Shown one piece after another: positions 33,769 through 42,340 of a DNA stretch of 64,000 nucleotides. Source of the DNA: Fibrobacter sp. UBA4223 (lineage in GTDB: Bacteria; Fibrobacterota; Fibrobacteria; Fibrobacterales; Fibrobacteraceae). Positions within the stretch are counted from its first letter, which is position 1, and every line of letters starts with the position of its first letter. The DNA lies in NCBI GenBank assembly GCA_002382975.1, contig DFTB01000017.1, positions 62,001 through 126,000 of the forward strand. The letters run 5' to 3'. Under the pieces are notes generated by a model, which saw only the letters and a list, made by a program, of their open reading frames with translations, was not told where the DNA came from and did no database searches. Both the position numbers and the translations under genes were made by a program.

Positions 33769-34222
33769 AAAGAGCTCCATAGAAACTGAATGGAAGAGAG
33801 TCAACGAAAGCATTGATTCTCTTCTTTCGCAATTGACCCCACAATACACGGAAACCGGCGTAGGAAAAACGAGCGAAGGCTTTTTTAACGGAAAAACTTT
33901 TCATGATGAACTCGATAAATTTGCAACCGATGAATACAATCGTGCAAAAAAAGAAAACAAGGGGTTTCTTGATCCAGAAGAATTCAAAAAGAAATTAATA
34001 GACAACTACACAAAACACTATCGATACAGAGCAACACGAACATCCATCATTAAGCTGAAATTATTTCTAGATTTCCTATGTAACCGAAAAGGAAATACGC
34101 TTTCTTCCCAATTTATGTGGCCCGAAAACTCCAATCCGATTTTATCGCCTACGGTTGTTCGTTTCATGAGAAAATGCTCAGAAGAATTCGATAAAAGAAA
34201 AAAAAGAAATAGAAGTACATAG
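33752..34222 (+). CDS. Hypothetical protein
   Basis: A 156-residue basic, helical protein without signal peptide (MTSQNKKSSIETEWKRVNES). It has no recognisable family motif. It overlaps the secreted protein gene by 17 bp, so the two are translated from the same message, and a hairpin follows its stop codon. The A-rich codon use matches the surrounding accessory stretch. Confidence 0.55.
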   Translation: MTSQNKKSSIETEWKRVNESIDSLLSQLTPQYTETGVGKTSEGFFNGKTFHDELDKFATDEYNRAKKENKGFLDPEEFKKKLIDNYTKHYRYRATRTSIIKLKLFLDFLCNRKGNTLSSQFMWPENSNPILSPTVVRFMRKCSEEFDKRKKRNRST

Positions 34223-34246
34223 CCCATTTAACCAATGGGCTCCTTG
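34221..34246 (+). terminator. Weak terminator hairpin
   Basis: AGCCCATT and AATGGGCT form a perfect 8-bp stem with loop TAACC right after the stop codon. The following CCTTGTT is only moderately T-rich. Confidence 0.45.
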
Positions 34247-34310
34247 TTACAAATTAATGCAACTAGAAATACTATTTTGAAACGGGCTTATGCACTTCGA
34301 TTTCGGCTAA

Positions 34311-34454
34311 TTACTTCTTCCTCCCCTGATAAAGCTTGTTGTTAGAATTCAGCTGATCAGCATGATTATCCATACGGGCTTGATACTGGTAATTATTCGG
34401 GTTCATCTGGTCCGCATGGTGGTTCAGATCGGCCTGGGATTGGTTCGATTTCAT
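34311..34454 (-). CDS. 47-residue protein with internal repeat
   Basis: A short gene: MKSNQSQADLNHHADQMNPN followed by NYQYQARMDNHADQLNSNNK and ending LYQGRKK. Two copies of the pattern (N/D)-x-HADQ(M/L)N-x-NN-x-x-Y-Q-x-R make up most of it. Similar ADQLNPNN...Y motifs occur in small or N-terminal bacterial segments I have seen before but cannot name. AAGGA six bases before the ATG supports translation. It is very polar, with no signal peptide. It stands alone between the convergent terminators. Confidence 0.6.
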   Translation of the reverse strand: MKSNQSQADLNHHADQMNPNNYQYQARMDNHADQLNSNNKLYQGRKK

Positions 34455-34567
34455 AGAGATTCCTTTTGTTTGTTTACTTCAACATCGAAGTATTAAGAAA
34501 CTAGATTTTCATCTTCCCAAACTCAATATGACAAAGACAGCGAGTTACTCCCAAAAAATGTTTGAGC

Positions 34568-34595
34568 AAAAAAGCCATGGTGTATGAACCACGGC
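34568..34595 (-). terminator. Terminator of the ankyrin gene
   Basis: Read on the minus strand, GGC-G-TGGT and ACCA-T-GCC pair around TCATAC with one mismatch, followed by TTTTTT. Confidence 0.5.
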
Positions 34596-34621
34596 CATGA
34601 CTTTTTAGGGAGACTTATTTC

Positions 34622-36946
34622 TTACTTGAATCGATCTCGATTTTCTTCAAGATACTTGAGAATAGAATTTGACTTCCAAGAATATGCTATTTCCCAGCAT
34701 GAAATTGTTGAACTGTATGGGCCTGTGTCTCGTGCGGTTTGGTTTGGATTTCCGCCATGCTTTATCATTAATTCAAATAGATCAATTAAATTCTTTTCTG
34801 CCGCCATCATAAGGGGGGTGTAACCAATAAGACCATTGACGTCGTGTCTTTGGTTTGGGTCCGCATCATTCTCCAAAAGTACTTTGGCGATAGAGAACAT
34901 CTTCTCTTTAGATAAACATTTTTGTCGCTGTTCTTCAAAATGTTGAGCCACCCACTGTTTGGCCTGTTCTAACATGGGGTTGTTTTTTTGCAAAAGCATA
35001 GAACGATAAACTTCTTCATTTGTCATATTTCTAAAGAACTCGTATCCTCGTCTTATGCCATCTAACATTTCGGGCGTCCATGAACATGGATTTTGAAAAT
35101 GTTTAATTATATTCGGCATAGTACTATATTGAATTGCCCTATAAAGGGGACTCTGTTGATCTGTTGATTGAATCTGGTTTACATCGGCGCCCATTTCAAT
35201 GAGTTTTTGAACGACATCAACCTCTCCAGTCAATATAGCTTGACCGAGACAGGTTAATTTCTTTTTGTTGGTTGGGGTAAGGAGAGTCTTTCGATCATGG
35301 GGATGAGACGCTATCAAATGGAAAATTTCCTTGCCTTCTTTAGGTTTAAATGGGATGGTGTTATAGACCATGCTTTCTATGGAGAATAACAGGGCGGATT
35401 CTCCAGATGAGGATAACGCATTGACGTCGACATTTGCGTCAAGCAGAGTTTTTACCGCATCAACATCATTCATTTGAGTAAACCATACTAACTGTGGATA
35501 AGTCTTCCATGATATTTTAAAAGGCGTCTTGTAGGGCTTTACAGGAACTTTTGGCTCTTTTCCCCACTCAATGAATAATGGCAAATGAACATCTGTTTTC
35601 TTGTCTTTTATTGATTCAATGTTTTTTACATCTTTTTCTGAAAAAAGAATAAAAAAGTCATTTGCCCACTGCTCAACTTCCCAATCTTCCACGATAACAT
35701 CTATACTTCGCGAATCTTTGTTGACGTAAGGAAATTTATTATAGGATTCTTTGATGACATCCATCGGTTTCCCGAATAGTCCAAAAATAACACCATAGGT
35801 TTTCATCATTTTTAAAAAAGGCCGATCTTCGCAAATTGCTCCTAAGGCTAAGGCAATATGGAAAAAACTGCGCCCTTTCTTTTTTTCGGGGTCTATTACA
35901 TAAATAGCTGTATGAATTATATCAGTTGTATAAAAAAGGTTGGGCATAACGGTCTTAAGCGTCTCTAATGCTTCATCAAATTTACCTTCATAAATTAAGG
36001 ACAATACCCAAAGGAGATTAAACCGCCATTCTACGGCAATACTGTTGATTTGCAGTGTGGCACAAACTCTTGCGAATTGCTCTAAAGCAAGGATAGTTGT
36101 TGGTGGATTTTGTTGTGCGCAATATCGTACACCATCTTGTGCACAAATAAAGTGTTTTTGTAGTAGAGAACATTTTCCAAGATGAATATTGTCATACTTG
36201 AAATCTTCGCTATTTGAAGAGGAATTTTCAATTAGCGATTTGAAATAATCTTGAATCTTGTATACCGGTTCAGCAATTTCGGCTGTTTTTTGCAGAAGTT
36301 GCGAAGCAAATGCAATTTCACAGCACAGTATGTAATGACATCCAAGAACATCCTTTGCTTTATTGATGACGTCAAATAGATTTCCCATATTGGGAAGTTG
36401 CTTGCCCGCAAGCCATCGCTGGACTTTATCTCGTTCAGTATTGTGAAAGCAATCAATAAACTGCGGACACTTCTTCAAAATAGTATTGAGTCCGTCCTGG
36501 AGAGGCGTTTCCGTCAATAGGATTCTATTTGTAAAATTATCATCCTTGAATAGTTCTTTGACAAAGGCATAAATCGTTCCGCAGATAAAGGGGATAAAAG
36601 ATTTATACAATTCATTTCTATTAGGGAAGGTTTCGGGAGGCCATCTATTAATATTCGTTTGATTGATGATGAAAAAATCTTCTTTTAACTGCTGAATGAA
36701 TTCCTCGCATATGTTATATGTAGAAGCGATAGAGCCGGAACAAACTTTTGGATACTCAAATGGTAATTTAAATACTTGTTCTATTGCATCTATCAGTGAA
36801 TCAAGATTGATACTTGGATCGTTGGCAAGGTGTTCTAATTTTTTAGTGATACCTGGAACTGAATCTGTGTCTAATACGCGAGCTATGATTTGTAGTTGCC
36901 GACCCAGCGTAGGATAAGGTGGATTAAATTTCATTCGTATTTTCAT
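34622..36946 (-). CDS. Large ankyrin-repeat protein
   Basis: A 775-residue protein from the ATG at 36946, which has AAGGGA upstream; an earlier ATG at 37009, with GGGAG, is possible and would add 21 residues. The N-terminal 490 residues are helical and unrecognised; one piece, DKVQRWLAGKQLPNMGNLFDVI, looks like a helix-turn-helix of the Cro/XRE type. The C-terminal third has ankyrin repeats: NDVDAVKTLLDANVDVNALSSSGESALL, GEVDVVQKLIEMGADVNQIQSTDQQSPLYRAI, and NGLIGYTPLMMAAEKNLIDLFELMIKHGGNPNQ. There is no signal peptide. Codon use is A/T-rich, unlike the core genes, in line with acquisition. Confidence 0.75.
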   Translation of the reverse strand: MKIRMKFNPPYPTLGRQLQIIARVLDTDSVPGITKKLEHLANDPSINLDSLIDAIEQVFKLPFEYPKVCSGSIASTYNICEEFIQQLKEDFFIINQTNINRWPPETFPNRNELYKSFIPFICGTIYAFVKELFKDDNFTNRILLTETPLQDGLNTILKKCPQFIDCFHNTERDKVQRWLAGKQLPNMGNLFDVINKAKDVLGCHYILCCEIAFASQLLQKTAEIAEPVYKIQDYFKSLIENSSSNSEDFKYDNIHLGKCSLLQKHFICAQDGVRYCAQQNPPTTILALEQFARVCATLQINSIAVEWRFNLLWVLSLIYEGKFDEALETLKTVMPNLFYTTDIIHTAIYVIDPEKKKGRSFFHIALALGAICEDRPFLKMMKTYGVIFGLFGKPMDVIKESYNKFPYVNKDSRSIDVIVEDWEVEQWANDFFILFSEKDVKNIESIKDKKTDVHLPLFIEWGKEPKVPVKPYKTPFKISWKTYPQLVWFTQMNDVDAVKTLLDANVDVNALSSSGESALLFSIESMVYNTIPFKPKEGKEIFHLIASHPHDRKTLLTPTNKKKLTCLGQAILTGEVDVVQKLIEMGADVNQIQSTDQQSPLYRAIQYSTMPNIIKHFQNPCSWTPEMLDGIRRGYEFFRNMTNEEVYRSMLLQKNNPMLEQAKQWVAQHFEEQRQKCLSKEKMFSIAKVLLENDADPNQRHDVNGLIGYTPLMMAAEKNLIDLFELMIKHGGNPNQTARDTGPYSSTISCWEIAYSWKSNSILKYLEENRDRFK

Positions 36947-37168
36947 AATAGTCCCTTTTTTTATAAAAATACCTTCAAATTGTTGTTTTGTGGAGATTAG
37001 ACGGCCCATCGTTTCACTCCCAAAAAATGTTTTGGCTTTTTTAGACAAAAAACGGTTTTTTATTTTCTGTAAAATCGTTTTTCTAGCCCATTTTAGCCAC
37101 TTCTTCCAAATTATTCACATTTTCGCTGAGTTCCCAAAACATCCCACGCCTCGTTTTGCACACTCAGC

Positions 37169-37261
37169 ATTGCTAAACCGACCCCTTTTCGCGTCGTTTT
37201 AGCAATAAAATGAATAAAAAGTGCTAAACCGACACAATTTTTAATCGTTTTAGCACTTTTT
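37169..37261. promoter_or_regulatory. Two tandem palindromes upstream of an AAA ATPase gene
   Basis: Palindrome 1: ATTGCTAAACCGAC (37169-37182) with GTCGTTTTAGCAAT (37193-37206). Palindrome 2: AAAAAGTGCTAAACCGA (from 37216) with TCGTTTTAGCACTTTTT (to 37261). Both share the core TGCTAAACCGA, and a further TGCTATTTTAG lies at 37273-37283 just before the ATG. They could be operators or stem-loop attenuators. Confidence 0.65.
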
Positions 37262-37287
37262 TAACAAAAAAATGCTATTTTAGAGGT

Positions 37288-38712
37288 ATGGAAAAGATTG
37301 TCGGAAGAATAGAAGAGCAAAAATTACTCCTTTCGCTAAAGGACAGCCCTAAAGCTGAATTCGTCGCCCTTTATGGCCGCCGGCGCGTCGGGAAGACGTT
37401 TTTAATAAATCAGCTCTTCGGAAGCGACTTTGCATTCAAGATGACGGGAGTCCTTGACGGATCCCTAAAGGATCAACTAGCTGCATTTTCCGACTCCATG
37501 GACGATTTCGGTTACGACATGGAAGAAAAGCCCAAGGACTGGATGGAAGCTTTCAAGTTGCTAAAAAGAGCCTTGAAGCCCCGTGTCGAAAGTGGGGCTC
37601 CATGCGTCATCTTTTTGGACGAACTCCCTGCAATGGACGCAAAAAAATCCGGCATCGCCAAGGCTGTCGGTTATTTCTGGAACAGCTGGGCATCTCTGTT
37701 CAGTAACGTCACCTTGATTGTCTGTGGTAGTGCTACAAGCTGGATGATTACAAATATTGTCGATAGCAAGGGCGGCCTTCACGACCGTATCACGCAAGAG
37801 ATTCACGTTCATCCGTTCTGCTTAAAAGAAACCGAAGAGTACTTTAACGAGAACGGATTTCAGTGGAATCGTGACATCATTTTGCAGGCTTACATGGCGT
37901 TCGGAGGCATACCTTACTACTTGAGCCTTCTCTCTCCTAAGGAAAGCTTTACGCAGAATATCGACAGACTTTTCTTCGGCCCCGATGAAAAAATGCGCCG
38001 CGAGTTCAAGCGCCTTTTTGCAACCCTCTACAATCGTCCAGAAGGCTACATTGAAATTGTCAAGAAACTTTGCGAAAGCAAGCACGGCGTAACTCGTAAG
38101 GAACTCGCCGAATCACTTAAGGTTTCGAACAACGCATTCCTCGGAAAAAAGCTAGACGACCTTGTGCATTGTGACCTGCTGCGTAAGATTCCCGTCCGTG
38201 AAAAGAAAATCAAGAAAAATGATTTCGTTTTTCAACTGGCGGATTTCTTTTGCATTTTCTGGTTGACATTTATCCAAAAGGCCGAATTGGAAAACAATTA
38301 TTGGCAGCACCACATCAACACTCCGGAAATCAATACCTGGATGGGCCTGTCGTTTGAACGTATCTGCATGTCGCACATTCAGCAAATCAAAAAGGCTTTA
38401 CGAATCGACGGCATTTCAACAATCAATTACGCTTGGCGCAGTAAAAGTTCTACACCGGGAGCTCAAATTGACTTGGTGATTGAACGAGCGGACAAAATCG
38501 TCAATCTTTGCGAAATCAAATACAGCCAGACACCTTATTCTATTGACAAGGACGAATACCAAAAGTTGTTGAATCGCAGGGAGGCGTTTTCCAAGGAAAC
38601 GGGACTTCGCCATTCACCCTGGATTACAATGATTGCAAGCGAAGGCCTTTCGCAAGGAATGTATTCCGACATTGCACAAGGGGTCGTTACAAAAGACGAA
38701 CTATTCGTTTAA
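37288..38712 (+). CDS. Archaeal-type AAA ATPase with DUF234-like nuclease domain
   Basis: A 474-residue cytoplasmic protein. FVALYGRRRVGKTFLINQLF (residues 26-45) is Walker A; CVIFLDELPAMD near 106 is Walker B; LIVCGSATSWM near 147 is sensor 1. A winged-helix region (GVTRKELAESLKVSNNAFLGKKLDDLVHCDLLRK) follows near 270-305. The C-terminal part has the PD-(D/E)xK pattern of DUF234: PGAQIDLVIERADKIVNLCEIKYSQ near 393-417. This widespread family of ATPases is poorly understood and is often behind repeated palindromes, as here. The ATG is only one base after AGAGG, so it may be leaderless. Confidence 0.88.
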   Translation: MEKIVGRIEEQKLLLSLKDSPKAEFVALYGRRRVGKTFLINQLFGSDFAFKMTGVLDGSLKDQLAAFSDSMDDFGYDMEEKPKDWMEAFKLLKRALKPRVESGAPCVIFLDELPAMDAKKSGIAKAVGYFWNSWASLFSNVTLIVCGSATSWMITNIVDSKGGLHDRITQEIHVHPFCLKETEEYFNENGFQWNRDIILQAYMAFGGIPYYLSLLSPKESFTQNIDRLFFGPDEKMRREFKRLFATLYNRPEGYIEIVKKLCESKHGVTRKELAESLKVSNNAFLGKKLDDLVHCDLLRKIPVREKKIKKNDFVFQLADFFCIFWLTFIQKAELENNYWQHHINTPEINTWMGLSFERICMSHIQQIKKALRIDGISTINYAWRSKSSTPGAQIDLVIERADKIVNLCEIKYSQTPYSIDKDEYQKLLNRREAFSKETGLRHSPWITMIASEGLSQGMYSDIAQGVVTKDELFV

Positions 38713-38801
38713 GGACTAGAAATTATATAATCCCAAATAATGACGGCCTCCCAGAGAACAACAAACTACCGCTGAAACCGTAGGATTACTAACTTTACCC
38801 T

Positions 38802-39980
38802 ATGTTCATTTTCCTGTTCATCCTAGTCGCTGGCCTTGTCCTGATTTATGCCAACGTGAGTCCTGTTGCTCCTGGCAAAAAGGGTAAGTTGATTGCCCTC
38901 GGGATTCTTGTTTCCATATTCCTTGGCTTGTTCTTCCGCGACACGCTGGTTGGCTGTGCTGTCGTAGCGTTCACTTCGGTGTGGCTTTGCCAGGCTCTCC
39001 TTTTTTACATCCCGTGGGACTTGTTCCGGGCCGCCCGCCGTATTGTTCTGCGAAAGGCGATGCCGCCCCAGACGTTGACGTTTGCCAGCCGTATTTTGCT
39101 CGCTGTGACGATTTTGTTGACAGTTGGGCTGTTTGTCTATGGAGTTCCCCATAACGGCAACTACAGGCTTCTAGAAACGACGGTAAAATTGCCCAGTCGC
39201 CACGTTGTCGTGGCTTCGACGGATTCCGCTGCAGTCGCCGATAGTTCTGTTACAGACAGCTCCGTCGTCACCTTGCAGGCACCGTCCAGCTTTACGGCGG
39301 TATTTTTCAGCGATGTCCACGTGGACCCGCTTTTCAGACGCGTCAAACTGGAACGCATGATTGCTAGCGTGGATTCCATCGCACCGGACTACCTGCTTTT
39401 CGGGGGAGACCTAGCCGATGTTTCCACGATGCAGCTGGACGAATGGGGTTATGACTCCCTGTTCAGGCAACTCACCTCCAAGGCGAAAGTGGCCGCCGTG
39501 GCGATCAACGGAAATCACGAATCCATGCAGGAGAGGGGCGGTTCCGATCCTGATGCCTGGATGCGCAAGGTGGGTTTTGTGGTGCTGGACGATTCTAGCG
39601 CCTGTATCGGACAGGCTTGCTTTACAGGCCGTACCGACTTTCAGGTGGCCCGCTCTCGCGGGATAGAGCGTGTTCCTCTGGCAAGTCTTGCTCCTAATGA
39701 TAGCGTTCGTTCCTGGATTCTGATGGACCACCAGCCCAAGGGAATCGAGCCTGAATATTCCGGTCGTTTGCCGGACTTTGCCCTTTCGGGACACACTCAC
39801 GACGGACAGTTTTTTCCAGGAACTATCGTCATCAACTTCGTGTGGCGTCTTGCCTTTGGCGAAGGCATGCTAGATGGTGTCCGCTGGCTGGTGAGTGCCG
39901 GCGTGGACTGCTGGGGGCCGCCCGTGCGTGCGGGCAGCGATGCCGACATGTGGGTAATCCGCTTCACGTTTGCCGAATAG
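38802..39980 (+). CDS. Membrane-anchored metallophosphoesterase
   Basis: A 392-residue protein with four hydrophobic segments in the first 115 residues, then a calcineurin-like phosphoesterase domain of the YaeI/YkuE type: FFSDVHVDPLF near 168, LLFGGDLADVS near 199, AINGNHESM near 231 and SGHTHDGQFFPG near 328. The metal ligands of the family (D-x-H, GD, GNH, GHxH) are all present. Enzymes of this type act on lipids such as UDP-diacylglucosamine or on phosphodiesters. The domain should face the periplasm. Confidence 0.88.
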   Translation: MFIFLFILVAGLVLIYANVSPVAPGKKGKLIALGILVSIFLGLFFRDTLVGCAVVAFTSVWLCQALLFYIPWDLFRAARRIVLRKAMPPQTLTFASRILLAVTILLTVGLFVYGVPHNGNYRLLETTVKLPSRHVVVASTDSAAVADSSVTDSSVVTLQAPSSFTAVFFSDVHVDPLFRRVKLERMIASVDSIAPDYLLFGGDLADVSTMQLDEWGYDSLFRQLTSKAKVAAVAINGNHESMQERGGSDPDAWMRKVGFVVLDDSSACIGQACFTGRTDFQVARSRGIERVPLASLAPNDSVRSWILMDHQPKGIEPEYSGRLPDFALSGHTHDGQFFPGTIVINFVWRLAFGEGMLDGVRWLVSAGVDCWGPPVRAGSDADMWVIRFTFAE

Positions 39981-40152
39981 GATAAAATAGCAAGCTTATT
40001 TGAAAAATGGGAGCTTTCTTCCCGTTTGACCTTTGGCTGCGTGGTTTCCCCGAAATTTTCTGTTCAAATGCAAGAAAAAAGCCTCGCAATTCTCCCAAAA
40101 ATGAGGTAATTTTCAAGACATAGGGGGTAGAATTAAACACACGAGGTTCATT

Positions 40153-40611
40153 ATGAAAATGATTCCAGCAATGACAATGGCATTAGTAGGCTTCTTTGCG
40201 GCCGCCTCTTTTGCCCAAGATGAAACCACTTCTGCTACAGAAAATGCCGCCGTGCAGGAGGTTTCTGGCGACGAGTCCGCAAGCACGATCGAAAAGCAGG
40301 ACCCCAGGGCCGATCGTGCCAAGGAACGCTTTGAGCGCAAGGACGCTAAAAAGGCAGAAATTGCCAACCACAAGGCCGAAATGAAGGCGTTGAAAGAAGA
40401 ACGCGCCGCTGCTCGAGCCGAGCGCAAAGAAGCCAAGCAGGCCGAAAAGGAGGCCAAAAAGGCCGATAAAGAAGCCATGAAGGCAGAGAAAGAAATCAGC
40501 AAGGCCGAACGCAAAGAGGCCAAGGTTGCAGAAAAGGCTGAACGTAAAGAAGCCAAGCAGGCCGAAAAGGAAGCCCGTAAAAATCAAAAGGGCAAAGGCC
40601 GCCACAAGTAA
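40153..40611 (+). CDS. Secreted Ala/Lys/Glu-rich helical protein
   Basis: A 152-residue protein with signal peptide ending FAAASFA, then a short acidic part and a highly charged helix of about 100 residues built from repeats such as RKEAKQAEKEAKKADKE, which should form a single alpha-helix or coiled coil in the periplasm. It ends in a basic tail (RKNQKGKGRHK). Function unknown; such proteins may bind nucleic acid or the cell wall. A terminator hairpin follows. Confidence 0.7.
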   Translation: MKMIPAMTMALVGFFAAASFAQDETTSATENAAVQEVSGDESASTIEKQDPRADRAKERFERKDAKKAEIANHKAEMKALKEERAAARAERKEAKQAEKEAKKADKEAMKAEKEISKAERKEAKVAEKAERKEAKQAEKEARKNQKGKGRHK

Positions 40612-40635
40612 TTCTTTGCGAGCATTTTAGTTATG

Positions 40636-40663
40636 TAAAAGGGCGCCACGTGCGTCCTTTTTA
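40636..40663. terminator. Bidirectional terminator
   Basis: AAAAGGGCGC and GCGTCCTTTTT pair around CACGT between two convergent genes, with T- or A-runs on both sides. Confidence 0.65.
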
Positions 40664-41740
40664 AATATTCCACCTGATTCCGGCCTTCAATTTGGACAGG
40701 AGGCTCCATTTAGGATAGCCGATGCTGTATTCCGATGTGTTGAGGTAATGCCGGTAAAGTTGCTCGAACCCGATAAAGGTTCCGAACATACCCGGTTTCC
40801 ATGAGATGTTGAACGCCCAGGAGCCGCTGAACTTTTGTATGCCGTCGTAGTCTGTGTCGGGCTCGTCAATCACAAATCCGTAGAACAGGTTCAACTTTGT
40901 CTCGACGGAAATGTCTGTTTTAAACTTATACGAAACAGATGGCCTTAAAGAAGGCCCGAGCCATTTTAGAATATACAGGGAACTGAGCGAGTCAGATTCA
41001 TACCTTGCTCCTGCGTAGATGGTGCTGTTCCATCCGTATTTGGCAAAGCGGTGCCACGTGCCGTAGAATGATGCCGATGTCGGGCCGTCGAAATTTTTGT
41101 AGGCGCTAGTGGCGAGACCGAATTTTTGCTTGCCGCTTTGTGCAAGGTACCTTTCTGCCCAGATATAAAAGTCGGGATTCCATTCTTCATTTTCTGAAAA
41201 GTTTATACTTGCACCGATATCTAGAATCAAGGCGTTTCCGATGAGACTGTACCCGATGCCGACCGAAGTTTCCCAGGAGTTTGTGTCCAGGGAGGGCATG
41301 TCGTCCTTGTCGATAAACCAATCTCCCGATACATTCAATTCTAACGCGTGACTCCAGTTTTGGGATTCGTATTCTACAGATGCGTTTATTGATGCGTCGG
41401 CTTCGCCTCCGGTTTCGGCGTCAGAGGATCCTTTTTTCTTGTAGTGCAGGCCGCTGTAGTTGATGGTGCCGTAAGTGTGAAACGACCAGGGACTTTGGGA
41501 GGAGCCGTCTGCGGAGTATTCGTCGGATTCCTTCAAGACACTTTGATAATCATCGATAATCTCTTGAATTTCTGCTGTGTATGGTCCTGATACCGCCACC
41601 GCTGAATCAAACAAGTCCAGCGCGTGGGGAATATCGCCAGCCTCTTCGGCCTTGAGCGCACGATAATAAAGTTCCTCCTGTGATTCAGCAAGTGCGTTGG
41701 CTGCCCAGAGCAGAGAAACTATTATCAAAAGCTTTTTCAT
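40661..41740 (-). CDS. Predicted outer-membrane beta-barrel with TPR-like N-terminus
   Basis: A 359-residue protein with signal peptide MKKLLIIVSLLWAANALA. The next 50 residues (YYRALKAEEAGDIPHALDLFDSA) look like a single TPR hairpin. The remainder alternates polar and aromatic residues as in a barrel (YGTINYSGLHYKKKG, GLATSAYKNFDG, RYESDSLSSLYILKW) and ends WSLLSKLKAGIRWNI. It is probably an outer-membrane protein specific to this lineage. It is in the same orientation as the zinc-ribbon membrane protein upstream. Confidence 0.7.
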   Translation of the reverse strand: MKKLLIIVSLLWAANALAESQEELYYRALKAEEAGDIPHALDLFDSAVAVSGPYTAEIQEIIDDYQSVLKESDEYSADGSSQSPWSFHTYGTINYSGLHYKKKGSSDAETGGEADASINASVEYESQNWSHALELNVSGDWFIDKDDMPSLDTNSWETSVGIGYSLIGNALILDIGASINFSENEEWNPDFYIWAERYLAQSGKQKFGLATSAYKNFDGPTSASFYGTWHRFAKYGWNSTIYAGARYESDSLSSLYILKWLGPSLRPSVSYKFKTDISVETKLNLFYGFVIDEPDTDYDGIQKFSGSWAFNISWKPGMFGTFIGFEQLYRHYLNTSEYSIGYPKWSLLSKLKAGIRWNI

Positions 41741-41759
41741 TTGTGCGTAAATTGCGGGT

Positions 41760-42215
41760 TTATACCTTGTAGCCGTATTTTCTCAGTTTCTCCACGTAGG
41801 CTGGGTCTGCCAGTCGGGCTTTGGATTCGGCCATATATTTTTCATTGTCCTTGGACTGGAATCCCATCTTGATACGGGCGAGCATGACAAGGCATGCAAG
41901 GGAGCCCAGCGCCGAAGCTCCAGCAACTGCAAGGACTTTTACGGAATAGTAACCATTGGTGTGTTGATAGAAGGCAAGACCTCCGGCAACCAGTGCCAAT
42001 ACAAGGAGAAACAAGGCTCCCTTCATGTAAAATTTGGGGTTGTTGCTTCGGGGGTCAAAACCGTCAATGGCCACCTCGCGGAATCGTCGGTCCAGGTATT
42101 CACTGCGGCATGCCTTGCACTGCCGAATAGGGCTGCCGTACATCCAGGCGTTACAGGTTTCACGGTTCTTGGTTTTGCATTCGGGGCAGGTCCATTCGGC
42201 AACGCTTATTGTCAT
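41760..42215 (-). CDS. Zinc-ribbon membrane protein
   Basis: A 151-residue protein with a zinc ribbon at the N-terminus (TCPECKTKNRETC and RQCKACRSEYLD, two CxxC pairs), then two membrane helices (about 66-84 and 93-113) and a short cytoplasmic tail. Such small ribbon-plus-membrane proteins are common and mostly uncharacterised. It is divergent from the CDF transporter. Confidence 0.65.
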   Translation of the reverse strand: MTISVAEWTCPECKTKNRETCNAWMYGSPIRQCKACRSEYLDRRFREVAIDGFDPRSNNPKFYMKGALFLLVLALVAGGLAFYQHTNGYYSVKVLAVAGASALGSLACLVMLARIKMGFQSKDNEKYMAESKARLADPAYVEKLRKYGYKV

Positions 42216-42340
42216 ACAAAGTCCTTTGATTGTTGGAAAGGAAAATAATAAAAGATTCTTTGATTGTCATCCATGGAGCCTATGTTGAGCGCAATCAAAG
42301 TATGGCCGAGAAATTTTTTATATTGAAAAAAGGTTTTCTT

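Noticed and set aside
34622-37048. Longest start (37048) for the ankyrin gene
   Set aside because: ATGs at 36946 and 37009 each have a ribosome site, while 37048 has none that is recognisable.
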